Below are positions 9,169-20,103 of a stretch of DNA of 64,000 nucleotides, piece by piece. The position numbers and the translations under genes are program-made. Position 1 is the stretch's first letter. Each line of letters opens with the position of its first letter. The notes beneath the pieces are model-generated. The model was given only the letters and a program-made list of their open reading frames with translations, had not been told where the DNA came from and did not search any database. The DNA comes from Mycolicibacter virginiensis. GTDB lineage: Bacteria > Actinomycetota > Actinomycetes > Mycobacteriales > Mycobacteriaceae. The stretch is taken from the NCBI RefSeq assembly GCF_022374935.2, contig NZ_CP092430.2:1612001-1676000 (forward strand). Direction: 5' to 3'.

Positions 9169-9975
9169 TTGGTCGCGAGCGTGAACCTGCCCGGTCCACC
9201 CGCGGGACCGGAGATCGCTTCGGCGCATGCTCTTGCTGCGCCCTCTCCGGCGCACCGGGTCTGGCTGGCGAATCTCGACCGGCACGCGGTCGGACCACGA
9301 GTGGTGACCGAAATCGTGCGTGGCCAGGGCATCACGCGGGACAGCTTCCGGGCGCTGGACGTGATGGAGCAGATCACCGACCCGGATGGCAAGAGCTTTT
9401 TCGTCATCCCCCGAACAGCCGGCGGCGACGCTGTGCGGCGCGCGGTGCTGCTGACCTACTTGCTCAATGCCGGCACCGGTTACGGCCGCTGCGGTGTTCG
9501 CAGCGATTTTCCCGAGACGCCGTACGGTGCCGCCGAGATGCGACGGATCATCGACCGCCAGCGCGCGAATCGCTGGAGCTACACGGTGGTCCGGAGCATC
9601 TGCAACACCGGCGGGTGCGTGGCCGCCACCCCGAACGGGGTACTGATGGTATTGGGCGGCAATCGGATTCACGGGTCGTTCAGCCACCGCGGCGGCACCA
9701 TGTGGGGCGATCTGTTCCTGGTCAACGCCACCACGCGCGCCACCGACCCCGCCGGGCGGCTGCGCCAGATCATCGAGTCAGGCCGGCTCGGCCCGGGTGG
9801 ACCGGACCTGGACACGCTGCTGCATCACGAAGAGATCCATGCCCAGCAGTGGGCTGCCCTGGGGCCGGTGCGGATGCCCGCGCGCTACCTCGCCGAGGAG
9901 GCGAGGGCGCGAATCTTCGGCGGTGTCAACAGTTTCGAGAAGGACGCCGGGCTGGCAGACGGGGGATACCGCTGA
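9169..9975 (+). CDS. Uncharacterised HExxH protein, putative zinc metallopeptidase
   Basis: The protein has up to 268 residues. The start is TTG 9169 or GTG 9181; neither has a strong ribosome site, and the gene may be coupled to the one before. No signal peptide is visible. The middle has SICNTGGCV (two Cys) and an IHGSFSHRGGTMWGDLFLV strand segment. Near residue 222 LLHHEEIHAQQW contains HEEIH, an HExxH zinc-peptidase motif. A downstream YLAEEARARIFGG and a final NSFEKDAGLADGGY resemble small proteins of actinobacteria that share an HE-x-x-HxxQW plus FExxA...GGY layout. The activity is inferred from the motif only. It ends back to back with pepN. Confidence 0.65.
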   Translation: MVASVNLPGPPAGPEIASAHALAAPSPAHRVWLANLDRHAVGPRVVTEIVRGQGITRDSFRALDVMEQITDPDGKSFFVIPRTAGGDAVRRAVLLTYLLNAGTGYGRCGVRSDFPETPYGAAEMRRIIDRQRANRWSYTVVRSICNTGGCVAATPNGVLMVLGGNRIHGSFSHRGGTMWGDLFLVNATTRATDPAGRLRQIIESGRLGPGGPDLDTLLHHEEIHAQQWAALGPVRMPARYLAEEARARIFGGVNSFEKDAGLADGGYR

Positions 9976-12540
<2,565 letters not shown>

Positions 12541-12600
12541 GCCCGCCTACAGTAGCCGCCGGACCGTGCGGGCGGGCGCCGGACCGAGTTTAATGAGGCC

Positions 12601-12981
12601 ATGCTCATCGCCGGTCTGACCTTCGCCGCGCTGGCCGCGGTGTTGCACGTCTACATCTTCGCGCTCGAGTCGCTGAGTTGGACCTCACCGCGCACCCGTG
12701 CCGTCTTCGGCACCACCGCAGAGGAGGCCGAGACCACCAAGGCGCTGGCCTTCAACCAAGGTTTCTACAACCTGTTCCTGGCCATCGTCACCGTGGTGGG
12801 TATCGCCGCGGTTTCGTTGGACCACAACACCGTTGGGCTTGCGCTGATCTTCGCGGGTGTCGGGTCCATGCTGGCCGCGGCGCTGGTTCTGGTGACGTCG
12901 TCGCCCGACAAGGCCCGCGCCGCCGTCGTCCAGGGCGCTTTCCCGGCGATCGCGGTCGCGCTGCTGGCCTTGAGCCTGTAA
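12601..12981 (+). CDS. DUF1304-family membrane protein
   Basis: The protein has 126 residues from ATG 12601, divergent from pepN by 60 bp. It has four hydrophobic helices (about residues 1-20, 50-72, 78-98 and 106-126). The HVYIFALESLSWTSPRTRAVFGTT loop after the first helix and LAFNQGFYNLFLA are the family signature. Members are small four-helix inner-membrane proteins of unknown function. Confidence 0.82.
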   Translation: MLIAGLTFAALAAVLHVYIFALESLSWTSPRTRAVFGTTAEEAETTKALAFNQGFYNLFLAIVTVVGIAAVSLDHNTVGLALIFAGVGSMLAAALVLVTSSPDKARAAVVQGAFPAIAVALLALSL

Positions 12982-13059
12982 CCGCGCGGTGGGCATAGAT
13001 GTGTTCGGTGCCGCGTTAGACCTTCCAAACGTGTCAGTTGTTGGCTGAGAGGATCGCCC

Positions 13060-13671
13060 ATGCCCGTGAAATCGCACGCCGAGCTCTGGTTCGACCCGCT
13101 GTGCCCGTGGTGCTGGATCACCTCCCGGTGGATCCTGGAGGTGGAGAAGGTCCGTGACGTCGATGTCACCTTCCACGTGATGAGTTTGGCCGTGCTCAAC
13201 GAGGGGCGCGACGACCTTCCCGAGCAGTACCGCGAGGGCCTCAAGCACGCGTGGGGCCCGGTGCGGGTGGCGATCGCCGCGGAGCAGTTGCGCGGCAACG
13301 AGATCCTGCGGCCGCTGTATACCGCGATGGGGACCCGGATCCACAACCAGAACAACAAGGACTTTCCCGACGTCATCGCCGGTGCGCTGGCCGAGGTGGG
13401 CCTGCCGGCTGAATTGGCCGACGCCGCCACCAGCGACGCCTACGACGAGGCGCTGCGCGCCAGCCACCACGCCGGGATGGACGCCGTCGGCCCGGACGTC
13501 GGGACGCCGACCATCCACGTCAACGGGGTGGCGTTCTTCGGTCCGGTGCTGTCTCGGATTCCCCGCGGCGAGCAGGCGGGAGAGCTGTGGGACGCATCGG
13601 TGACCTTCGCCTCCTACCCGCACTTCTGGGAGCTCAAGCGCACCCGGGGCGAGGCGCCCGAGTTCGACTGA
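13060..13671 (+). CDS. Mycothiol-dependent nitroreductase, DsbA-like (Rv2466c type)
   Basis: The protein has 203 residues. The thioredoxin-fold active site is C15-P-W-C18 in [15 protein letters not shown], followed by an inserted helical subdomain and the cis-Pro loop [16 protein letters not shown] near residue 148. This is the DsbA-like, mycothiol-linked oxidoreductase described in M. tuberculosis as Rv2466c, which reduces nitro prodrugs and protects against oxidative stress. The neighbours rpiB and nei2 follow in the same order as in M. tuberculosis. A SigH site was looked for upstream and not found by eye. Confidence 0.9.
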   Translation: MPVKSHAELWFDPLCPWCWITSRWILEVEKVRDVDVTFHVMSLAVLNEGRDDLPEQYREGLKHAWGPVRVAIAAEQLRGNEILRPLYTAMGTRIHNQNNKDFPDVIAGALAEVGLPAELADAATSDAYDEALRASHHAGMDAVGPDVGTPTIHVNGVAFFGPVLSRIPRGEQAGELWDASVTFASYPHFWELKRTRGEAPEFD

Positions 13672-13712
13672 CGGCTGGCGGGGGAGCAGACCGGGTCTGA
13701 GACAATGACGCC

Positions 13713-14192
13713 ATGCGCGTCTACCTCGGCTGCGACCACGCCGGCTACGAACTCAAAGAAACGATCGTCGAGCACCTGAAGAAGGCCGGCCATGAGCCGG
13801 TCGACTGCGGGGCCTTCAGCTACGACGCCGAGGACGACTACCCGGCGTTCTGCATCGCTGCGGCGGCCCGCACAGTGGCCGACCCCGACAGCCTCGGAAT
13901 CGTGATCGGCGGGTCCGGCAACGGTGAGCAGATCGCGGCCAACAAGGTGCCCGGGGCGCGTTGTGCGCTGGCCTGGAGCACCGAAACCGCGCAGCTGGCC
14001 CGCGAACACAACAATGCCCAGCTGATCGGCATCGGCGGCCGGATGCACAGCACCGCCGAAGCGCTCGCGATCGTCGACGCGTTTCTGAGCACTCCGTGGT
14101 CGGAGGCCGAGCGTCATCAGCGGCGCATCGACATCCTGGCGGCCTACGAGCGCAACCACGAGGCACCTCCGGTGCCCGGCGCGCCGGCCTGA
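13713..14192 (+). CDS. rpiB: Ribose-5-phosphate isomerase B
   Basis: The protein has 159 residues. It starts MRVYLGCDHAGYELK, where the Asp and His near residues 8-9 belong to the active site. It also has VDCGAFSYDAEDDYPAFC and the phosphate loop GGSGNGEQIAANK near residues 67-79. This loop carries a Ser-Gly-Asn where enterobacterial RpiB has a catalytic Cys, as in mycobacterial RpiB. It interconverts ribose-5-phosphate and ribulose-5-phosphate in the pentose phosphate pathway. The gene sits 22 bp before nei2, so cotranscription is likely. Confidence 0.95.
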   Translation: MRVYLGCDHAGYELKETIVEHLKKAGHEPVDCGAFSYDAEDDYPAFCIAAAARTVADPDSLGIVIGGSGNGEQIAANKVPGARCALAWSTETAQLAREHNNAQLIGIGGRMHSTAEALAIVDAFLSTPWSEAERHQRRIDILAAYERNHEAPPVPGAPA

Positions 14193-14214
14193 CCCGAGCA
14201 CAGACTGGCCTGAC

Positions 14215-15018
14215 ATGCCGGAGGGGCACATCCTGCACCGGCTGGCCCGGCTCCATCAGCGCCGCTTCAAAGGGGAACCGGTCGCGGTGTCCAGTCCGCA
14301 AGGCCGCTTCGAATCCGGCGCCGCCCTAGTCGACGGACAGCCACTGCTGCGCGCCGAGGCGTGGGGCAAGCACCTGTTCCACCACTACGGGCGTGGGCCG
14401 ATCGTGCACGTGCACCTGGGGATCTACGGCCACTTCACCGAGTTCGAGATCGCTGACGGCGGCCTGCCCGAACCGGTCGGTCAGGTACGGATGCGGATGG
14501 TGGGCGCCGAGTTCGGCACCGACCTGCGCGGTCCGGCCGCGTGTGAGGTGGTCGACGAGGCCCAAGTCGCCGACGTGATCGCGCGGCTGGGACCCGATCC
14601 GTTGCGCGGTGACGCCGACCCTTCGCTGGCCTTCAAGCGAATTGCCAAGTCCCGCAAGTCTATTGCTGCGCTGCTGATGGACCAGTCGGTGCTGGCCGGG
14701 GTCGGCAACGTCTACCGCAGCGAGGTGCTGTTCCGGCGCCGGATCGACCCCTACCGGCCCGGCGTGCAGATCGGCGAAGCGGACTTCGCCGAGATCTGGG
14801 CCGACTTGGTGGCGCTGATGAAGGTCGGGCTGCGGCGCGGCAGCATCGTCGTCGTCCGACCCGAGGATGACCACGGCGCTCCGGCGTACGCGGCAGGGAA
14901 GCCGCGTACCTACGTCTACCGGCGCGCCGGCGACCCGTGCCGGGTGTGCGGGACTGCCGTGCGGACCGCTGAACTAGAGGGCCGCAATGTGTTCTGGTGT
15001 CCGTCCTGCCAGTCCTGA
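14215..15018 (+). CDS. nei2: Endonuclease VIII-type DNA glycosylase (Fpg/Nei family)
   Basis: The protein has 267 residues. After Met removal Pro2 is the catalytic nucleophile and Glu3 the proton donor (MPEGHILHRLARL). LRAEAWGKHLFHHY carries the conserved Lys. The helix-two-turn-helix region is LLMDQSVLAGVGNVYRSEVLF, and the C-terminus ends in a zinc finger of the type CRVCG...WCPSCQ. The family excises oxidised pyrimidines or purines and cleaves the abasic site. It corresponds to Rv2464c (Nei2). It lies between rpiB and a small exported protein. Confidence 0.92.
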   Translation: MPEGHILHRLARLHQRRFKGEPVAVSSPQGRFESGAALVDGQPLLRAEAWGKHLFHHYGRGPIVHVHLGIYGHFTEFEIADGGLPEPVGQVRMRMVGAEFGTDLRGPAACEVVDEAQVADVIARLGPDPLRGDADPSLAFKRIAKSRKSIAALLMDQSVLAGVGNVYRSEVLFRRRIDPYRPGVQIGEADFAEIWADLVALMKVGLRRGSIVVVRPEDDHGAPAYAAGKPRTYVYRRAGDPCRVCGTAVRTAELEGRNVFWCPSCQS

Positions 15019-15112
15019 TGTCCAGATCGGCCAGTCAACTCCCGGCGAAAGCCCATGATTTCCAATCGGTTTAGGCGTTTCGGTGGTGGGTGACGCGGCT
15101 ATAACCGACCGC

Positions 15113-15502
15113 ATGGAATCGCTCAGCAGAATTTCCGCTGCCACCTTTGCCATTGCCGCAGGTACGGGGTTGACCGGCCTCGGTGTCGCCGCCCAAGTCC
15201 AGGCCCTGCCGGCACCGATGCCGGCCTACCACTGGTGTCCCGGTCAGATCTGGGACTCGGCGTGGGGCATGAACTGGGAGAAGAACGAATGCCACGACGA
15301 TCACCATCGTGATCGGGATGGCAATGACCACAGTCGCGACTTCCGAGGCGATCAGCGCGGACCCGGCGGAATCAACCAACACGGCCCGCAGGGACCGCAC
15401 CCACAACCACCCCATGGCCCACAGGGACCCGGTGGGCCCCAGCACCCCGGTGGCTACGACCACCCGGGTAGCCCAGGTCAGCCCGGGACCGGCCCCCGCT
15501 GA
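15113..15502 (+). CDS. Small exported Gly/Pro/His-rich protein
   Basis: The protein has 129 residues if started at ATG 15113. The in-frame GTG-type opening at 15083 adds ten residues without a signal. Residues 1-32 form a Sec-type signal peptide (SLSRISAATFAIAAGTGLTG...) with cleavage likely near VQA-LPAP. The mature part has two Cys (WCPGQ and NECHDD), an Asp/His/Arg-rich stretch and then a long Gly-Pro-Gln-His tail built of short GPQG/HPGG-like units. Similar short exported proteins with a CPGQ...W motif are common in mycobacteria. The function is unknown. It ends 21 bp from the convergent lipP stop. Confidence 0.7.
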   Translation: MESLSRISAATFAIAAGTGLTGLGVAAQVQALPAPMPAYHWCPGQIWDSAWGMNWEKNECHDDHHRDRDGNDHSRDFRGDQRGPGGINQHGPQGPHPQPPHGPQGPGGPQHPGGYDHPGSPGQPGTGPR

Positions 15503-15523
15503 CCTGCGGCAGCGGGCCGCACC

Positions 15524-16747
15524 TCAGTCGTCGTAGACCGTTTCGCGCCGGGGGCGAATCGCCACCCCGAGCGCCCGGTAGATCTCGTTGGACAACACGA
15601 CGCTGCGCGGGTCGGCATTGGCCTGGGTGTGGTCGAACCGGTTCATCACATAGCCGTAGCCGATCCGGTGCTCCAGATCGGCGAACGCGAACGACCCGCC
15701 GAGGCCACCGTGGCCGAAGATCCGCCGGTTGGGCCCGTTGACGCCCTGGGCGTTGAGCATGTAGCCCATGCCCCAGCCGTGCTCGGCGACGCGGGGCCCG
15801 AGCACCAGGTCGGTTTCGGTACCGCCCTGCAGTACCCGCAGGCGGTCCATGGCGGCCCGGCTGAGCAGCTTCTCCTGTACGAGGCCGTTGTAGAACGTGG
15901 CCATGCCCAGGGCGGAGACCTGGGCGTTGGTGCCGGGGAATTCCAGTTGGCGCCAGAGCGTCAGGTCGTTGGTGGCGATCTCGTCGTCGGGGGCGAATCC
16001 CATCGCGACCGCCAGTCCCGCCTTGGGGTGGTCGTCCAGCGAGGTCGGCCGTTTCGGCGCCCCGGCCGAGGACAGCATCTCGCGGATCGTCGGCTTGCCC
16101 ACCGGGTCGGCGCAGCGGTAGGGCTGCTGCTCGGCCGGCACCCCGATGTGCACCTCGGCGCCCAGCGGGCCGGCGACCTCGGTGCGCAGGTACTGGCTCA
16201 CCGTCAATCCGGTCACCCGCCGCACGACCTCGCCGATGATGAAGCCGTAGGTGGTCATGTGATAGCCCTGCGCGGTGCCGGGCCGCCACCACGGTTCGGC
16301 GGCGGCCAACCGCTCGCAGACCAGATCCCAGTCGGTGACGTCACGCCAGTGCATCGGCTCGCGCGGCCCGATCGCCCCGGAACGGTGCGCCAGCACCATC
16401 GCCAGGGAGATGTCACCCTTGCCGGCCTGGCCGAACTGCGGCCAGTAGTGGGCCACCGGTACCCGCAGGTCCAATTCCCCGGCATCGGCGAGGCGGTGCA
16501 CGCAGGTGCTGGTCAGGCCCTTGCTGCCCGACAGCACCGTGCTCAGGGTGTCTTCCTGCCAGGGCCGCGTGCCGTCGACGTCGGCGGAGCCGGCCCACAG
16601 ATTGACGACGAGCTCGCCGTCGACATAGGCCGCTACGGCCGCGCCGAGTTCGTCGCGCTCGGTGAAGTTGCGCTCGAACTCGGACCGCACCTTCTCAAAG
16701 CGCGGGGAGCACGTCCCATGGATTTGGACGTGCCGTGTGCCGCCCAT
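15524..16747 (-). CDS. lipP: Serine esterase/beta-lactamase-fold hydrolase (LipP type)
   Basis: The protein has 407 residues from ATG 16747 (MGGTRHVQIHG); an extension to 16900 is not supported. It belongs to the class C beta-lactamase/esterase fold: SGSKGL supplies the Ser-x-x-Lys catalytic pair near residues 90-95, HMTTYGFIIGE contains the Tyr of the second motif, and GHGGLGGSFAFAD forms the third (HGG) element. Such enzymes hydrolyse short-chain esters. M. tuberculosis has lipP (Rv2463) at this position, divergent from the tRNA/tig locus. No signal peptide is seen. Confidence 0.87.
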   Translation of the reverse strand: MGGTRHVQIHGTCSPRFEKVRSEFERNFTERDELGAAVAAYVDGELVVNLWAGSADVDGTRPWQEDTLSTVLSGSKGLTSTCVHRLADAGELDLRVPVAHYWPQFGQAGKGDISLAMVLAHRSGAIGPREPMHWRDVTDWDLVCERLAAAEPWWRPGTAQGYHMTTYGFIIGEVVRRVTGLTVSQYLRTEVAGPLGAEVHIGVPAEQQPYRCADPVGKPTIREMLSSAGAPKRPTSLDDHPKAGLAVAMGFAPDDEIATNDLTLWRQLEFPGTNAQVSALGMATFYNGLVQEKLLSRAAMDRLRVLQGGTETDLVLGPRVAEHGWGMGYMLNAQGVNGPNRRIFGHGGLGGSFAFADLEHRIGYGYVMNRFDHTQANADPRSVVLSNEIYRALGVAIRPRRETVYDD

Positions 16748-16916
16748 GGCGTGCCTTCCTGCTAGGGAGAATCCCCTTTCGCGGGGGCGACGGGGCGATC
16801 GGACCCGCGTAGCTTGCTTCGAAGGATAAGTCCGCGGTGACGCGTGAGTACAGCAGCCCCCGGCCCGGTTCGCATACGCCTCTGACCGGTTGCTGGTCAC
16901 GAGGGGGACCCACCGT

Positions 16917-16950
16917 TGGAGTCCGCCGAATCGCAGGTCGGCGGACTCCA
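16917..16950 (-). terminator. Perfect 13-bp hairpin downstream of tRNA-Gly
   Basis: TGGAGTCCGCCGA (16917-16929) and TCGGCGGACTCCA (16938-16950) pair perfectly around an 8-nt loop. It begins 13 bp past the 3' end of the minus-strand tRNA-Gly gene, so it is most likely that gene's terminator. No T-run follows, as is usual for mycobacterial hairpin terminators. Confidence 0.6.
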
Positions 16951-16962
16951 GGTGGATCCTGG

Positions 16963-17036
16963 TGGAGCGGGCGACGGGAATCGAACCCGCGTAGCTAGTT
17001 TGGAAGACTAGGGCTCTACCATTGAGCTACGCCCGC
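16963..17036 (-). tRNA. tRNA-Gly (anticodon TCC)
   Basis: Reading the minus strand, the acceptor GCGGGCG (17036-17030) pairs with CGCCCGC (16973-16967). A discriminator T and an encoded CCA (16965-16963) follow. The anticodon loop is CTTCCAA with anticodon TCC, and the T-arm is GCGGGTTCGATTCCCGT. The tRNA is 74 nt with CCA. It is divergent from the tRNA-Pro/tig strand. Confidence 0.95.
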
Positions 17037-17172
17037 ATGAACAGCTAGAGCGAGACTGTACCGGCGTGGCGGACCCGAAATCCAATTGCCCCGCCGTGGT
17101 GACTTCGTGGGGCGTTGGCAGCAGGTCATTGTGATCACTGATATGCCGGGCCGTAGGATCGCCTGGTCAGTG

Positions 17173-17249
17173 CGGGGTGTAGCGCAGCTTGGTAGCGCAT
17201 CCGCTTTGGGAGCGGAAGGCCGCAGGTTCAAATCCTGTCACCCCGACCA
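17173..17249 (+). tRNA. tRNA-Pro (anticodon TGG)
   Basis: The acceptor CGGGGTG (17173-17179) pairs with CACCCCG (17239-17245), then discriminator A and encoded CCA (17247-17249). The anticodon stem-loop TCCGC-TTTGGGA-GCGGA gives anticodon TGG. The T-arm is GCAGGTTCAAATCCTGT. It lies 57 bp before tig, the same arrangement I recall from M. tuberculosis. Confidence 0.95.
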
Positions 17250-17306
17250 GCAGCGCGCGCCGCACCGGCACGACCGACCACGTCAACGATATCGAGGAGT
17301 ACACCC

Positions 17307-18719
17307 GTGAAGAGCACCGTCGAGCAGCTGACCCCGACCCGGGTTCGCATCAACGTTGAGGTGCCGTTCACCGAGCTTCAGCCGGACTTCGAGCGGACCT
17401 ACAAGCAGCTGGCGCAGCAGGTGCGGATGCCGGGCTTCCGGCCGGGCAAGGCTCCGGCCAAGCTCATCGAGGCTCGTTTCGGTCGTGCCGCGGTGTTGCA
17501 GCAGGTGGTCAACGAGGCGCTGCCGAGTCGTTACAGCGAAGCCGTGACGAGCTCGGACCTCAAGCCGCTGGGTCAGCCCGACATCGAGGTCACCAAGCTC
17601 GACGACGGTGAGAACATCACCTTCACCGCCGAGGTCGACGTGCGACCGGACATCACCCTGCCCGACCTCGAGCAGCTCAAGATCACCGTGGACCCCATCG
17701 AGGTCAACGACGACGAGGTCGACGCCGAGCTCGACTCGCTGCGCGCCCGGTTCGGCACCCTGACCGGTGTCGAGCGCCCGGCCGCCAAGGGCGACTTCGT
17801 CTCCATCGACCTGGACGCCACCATCGACGGCGAGCCGGTTGAAGGCGCTGCCACCGAGGGGCTGTCGCACGAGGTCGGATCGGGTCAGCTCATCGAGGGC
17901 CTCGACGACGCCATCGTGGGACTGTCGGCCGGTGAGAGCAAGTCCTTCACCACCAAGCTGGCGGCCGGCCCGCAGGCCGGCAAGGACGCTGAGGTCACCG
18001 TCACGGTTCAGTCGGTCAAGGAGCGCGAGCTGCCGGAGGCCGACGACGAGTTCGCGCAGCTAGCCAGCGAGTACGACACCATCGGCGAACTGCGGGAGAA
18101 CCTCACCGAGCAGGTGAGCCGGACCAAGCGCATCCAGCAGGCCGAGAAGGTCCGCGAGGCGACGCTGGAGACCTTGGTCGAGCAGGTCGAGATGCCACTG
18201 CCCGAGGCCGTGGTGCAGGCGCACATCGACAACGCCCTGCACAACGCGCTGCACGGTCTGGACCACGACGAGAACAAGTTCGCCGAGTCGCTGGCCGAGA
18301 AGGGCTCCTCGCGCGCCGAGTTCGACGCCGAGACCCGCAGCGAGGCCGAGAAGTCGGTGAAGACCCAGCTGCTGCTCGACGCGCTCGGCGACAAGCTGGA
18401 GATCCAGGTGGGCCAGAACGACCTCACCCAGCATCTGGTGCTGATGGCACGCCAGTACGGCATCCCGCCACAGCAGCTGGTGCAGTTCCTGCAGCAGAAC
18501 AACCAGCTGCCGGCGGTCTTCGCCGACGTGCGTCGCGGCATGGCGCTGGCAGCGGCGGTGCGTGCGGCTGCGGTCAGCGACACCGCGGGCAACGAGATCG
18601 ACACTGCTGAGTTCTTCGGCAGCGACGATTCAGCTGAGGCGGACGAAGCCGCCGCGGCGTTGGCCGCCGCCGAGGAAGCCGACGAGGCAGTTGAGGCCGA
18701 GGCCGCATCCGACGAGTGA
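17307..18719 (+). CDS. tig: Trigger factor, ribosome-associated chaperone and PPIase
   Basis: The protein has 470 residues from GTG 17307 behind GAGGAG. The N-terminal ribosome-binding domain carries the GFRPGKAP signature (residues 44-51 area). A central FKBP-type PPIase domain follows ([18 protein letters not shown]... [15 protein letters not shown]), then the long helical C-terminal arms. It binds near the ribosome exit tunnel and holds nascent chains. The tail of about 40 residues is very acidic and Ala-rich ([18 protein letters not shown]...), typical of actinobacterial trigger factors. It precedes clpP1P2, the usual order. Confidence 0.97.
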   Translation: MKSTVEQLTPTRVRINVEVPFTELQPDFERTYKQLAQQVRMPGFRPGKAPAKLIEARFGRAAVLQQVVNEALPSRYSEAVTSSDLKPLGQPDIEVTKLDDGENITFTAEVDVRPDITLPDLEQLKITVDPIEVNDDEVDAELDSLRARFGTLTGVERPAAKGDFVSIDLDATIDGEPVEGAATEGLSHEVGSGQLIEGLDDAIVGLSAGESKSFTTKLAAGPQAGKDAEVTVTVQSVKERELPEADDEFAQLASEYDTIGELRENLTEQVSRTKRIQQAEKVREATLETLVEQVEMPLPEAVVQAHIDNALHNALHGLDHDENKFAESLAEKGSSRAEFDAETRSEAEKSVKTQLLLDALGDKLEIQVGQNDLTQHLVLMARQYGIPPQQLVQFLQQNNQLPAVFADVRRGMALAAAVRAAAVSDTAGNEIDTAEFFGSDDSAEADEAAAALAAAEEADEAVEAEAASDE

Positions 18720-18730
18720 CGCTGTAAGCG
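18720..18730. promoter_or_regulatory. Candidate ClgR box upstream of clpP1
   Basis: CGCTGTAAGCG, followed by AAC, lies right after the tig stop and 85 bp before the clpP1 start. It fits the published corynebacterial/mycobacterial ClgR consensus (CGC-Y-N-A-N-R-GCG-WWS) as I remember it, with one mismatch in the centre. ClgR activates clpP1P2 in these bacteria, so the position is right. Confidence 0.4.
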
Positions 18731-18814
18731 AACGAAGCCGGTTCGGACCGCCCTGAGCCGTCCCGGTTGGTTAGGGTCGGTGCATATGAATCTCGAGAAA
18801 GCAGGTATCCCACT

Positions 18815-19393
18815 GTGAGCCAGCCCGGACTGAATCTCGTCGACTCGGTATACGAGCGCCTACTGCGAGAACGCATCATCTTCCTGGGGTCGCAGGTGGA
18901 CGACGACATCGCCAACCGGCTGTGCGCTCAGATCCTGCTGTTGGCGGCCGAGGACCCGACCAGGGACATCTCGCTCTACATCAACTCCCCGGGCGGTTCG
19001 ATCAGCGCGGGGATGGCGATCTACGACACCATGGTCCTGGCGCCGTGTGACGTCGCCACCTACGCGATGGGCATGGCCGCCTCGATGGGCGAGTTCCTGC
19101 TCGCGGCGGGCACCAAGGGCAAGCGCTACGCCCTGCCGCACGCTCGGATCCTGATGCACCAGCCGTTGGGCGGGGTGACCGGTAGCGCCGCCGACATCGC
19201 CATCCAGGCCGAGCAGTTCGCGGTCATCAAGAAGGAGATGTTCCGGCTCAACGCCGAGTTCACCGGGCAGTCCATCGAGCGCATCGAGGCCGACTCCGAC
19301 CGCGACCGCTGGTTCACTGCCCAGGAAGCCCTGGAATACGGCTTCGTCGATCACATCATCACCAGCGCCCACGTCAACGGAGCCGCATCATGA
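18815..19393 (+). CDS. clpP1: ATP-dependent Clp protease proteolytic subunit 1
   Basis: The protein has 192 residues from GTG 18815 ([17 protein letters not shown]). The frame is open upstream, but those residues are not ClpP-like. The catalytic triad is S90 ([10 protein letters not shown]), H115 (ILMHQPLGG) and D164 (EADSDRDRW), with [17 protein letters not shown] before it. ClpP1 and ClpP2 form a mixed tetradecamer that works with ClpX or ClpC1. The stop overlaps the clpP2 start by 4 nt (ATGA), which keeps the two subunits balanced. Similarity to the M. tuberculosis protein is very high. Confidence 0.97.
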   Translation: MSQPGLNLVDSVYERLLRERIIFLGSQVDDDIANRLCAQILLLAAEDPTRDISLYINSPGGSISAGMAIYDTMVLAPCDVATYAMGMAASMGEFLLAAGTKGKRYALPHARILMHQPLGGVTGSAADIAIQAEQFAVIKKEMFRLNAEFTGQSIERIEADSDRDRWFTAQEALEYGFVDHIITSAHVNGAAS

Positions 19394-20037
19394 ACCCCGA
19401 AACCTTGCGAGCCATCGCACCGCAGGCGCGCTACATCCTGCCGTCGTTCGTGGAGCACTCCAGCTGGGGCGTCAAGGAATCGAACCCGTACAACAAGCTG
19501 TTCGAGGAGCGCATCATCTTCCTCGGCGTGCAGGTCGACGACGCCTCGGCTAACGACATCATGGCCCAGTTGCTGGTGCTGGAGTCGTTGGACCCCGACC
19601 GCGACATCACCATGTACATCAACTCCCCGGGTGGTTCGTTCACCTCGCTGATGGCGATCTACGACACCATGCAGTACGTGCGGGCCGACATCCAGACCGT
19701 ATGCCTGGGTCAGGCCGCGTCGGCTGCGGCGGTGCTGCTGGCGGCGGGCACGCCCGGCAAGCGGATGGCGCTGCCCAACGCCCGGGTGCTGATCCACCAG
19801 CCGTCGCTGTCCGGAGTGATCCAGGGCCAGTTCTCGGACCTGGAGATCCAGGCCGCCGAGATCGAGCGGATGCGGACCCTGATGGAGTCCACCCTGGCCC
19901 GCCACACCGGTAAGGACGCCGAGCAGGTCCGCAAGGACACCGACCGCGACAAGATCCTCACCGCGGCCGAGGCCAAGGAGTACGGGATCATCGACACCGT
20001 GCTGGAATACCGCAAGCTGTCGGCGCAAACCGCCTGA
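19390..20037 (+). CDS. clpP2: ATP-dependent Clp protease proteolytic subunit 2
   Basis: The protein has 215 residues. The N-terminus [33 protein letters not shown] is the ClpP2-specific leader. The active-site Ser lies in [13 protein letters not shown], the His in [12 protein letters not shown] and the Asp in [11 protein letters not shown]. ClpP2 docks the ClpX/ClpC1 ATPases in the mixed ClpP1P2 particle. It is translationally coupled to clpP1. In M. tuberculosis an efflux gene (jefA) follows, as I recall; here mmuM follows directly on the opposite strand, separated by a strong hairpin. Confidence 0.97.
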   Translation: MNPETLRAIAPQARYILPSFVEHSSWGVKESNPYNKLFEERIIFLGVQVDDASANDIMAQLLVLESLDPDRDITMYINSPGGSFTSLMAIYDTMQYVRADIQTVCLGQAASAAAVLLAAGTPGKRMALPNARVLIHQPSLSGVIQGQFSDLEIQAAEIERMRTLMESTLARHTGKDAEQVRKDTDRDKILTAAEAKEYGIIDTVLEYRKLSAQTA

Positions 20038-20044
20038 TCTTGCT

Positions 20045-20103
20045 TTGACTCTGCGTCCACCAGGCGGGTTACTCGAACTTCTGTCTGGTGGACGCAGAGT
20101 CAA
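20045..20103. terminator. 19-bp perfect inverted repeat between clpP2 and mmuM
   Basis: TTGACTCTGCGTCCACCAG (20045-20063) pairs perfectly with its reverse complement at 20085-20103 around a 21-nt loop. It starts 8 bp after the clpP2 stop. It also covers the last codons and the stop (TAA, 20071-20069) of minus-strand mmuM. This is a likely bidirectional terminator, unusually long. Confidence 0.65.

Noticed and set aside
13000..13059. SigH-type promoter before the CPWC reductase
   Set aside because: Expected from the M. tuberculosis homologue, but no GGAA...GTT pair with correct spacing could be seen.
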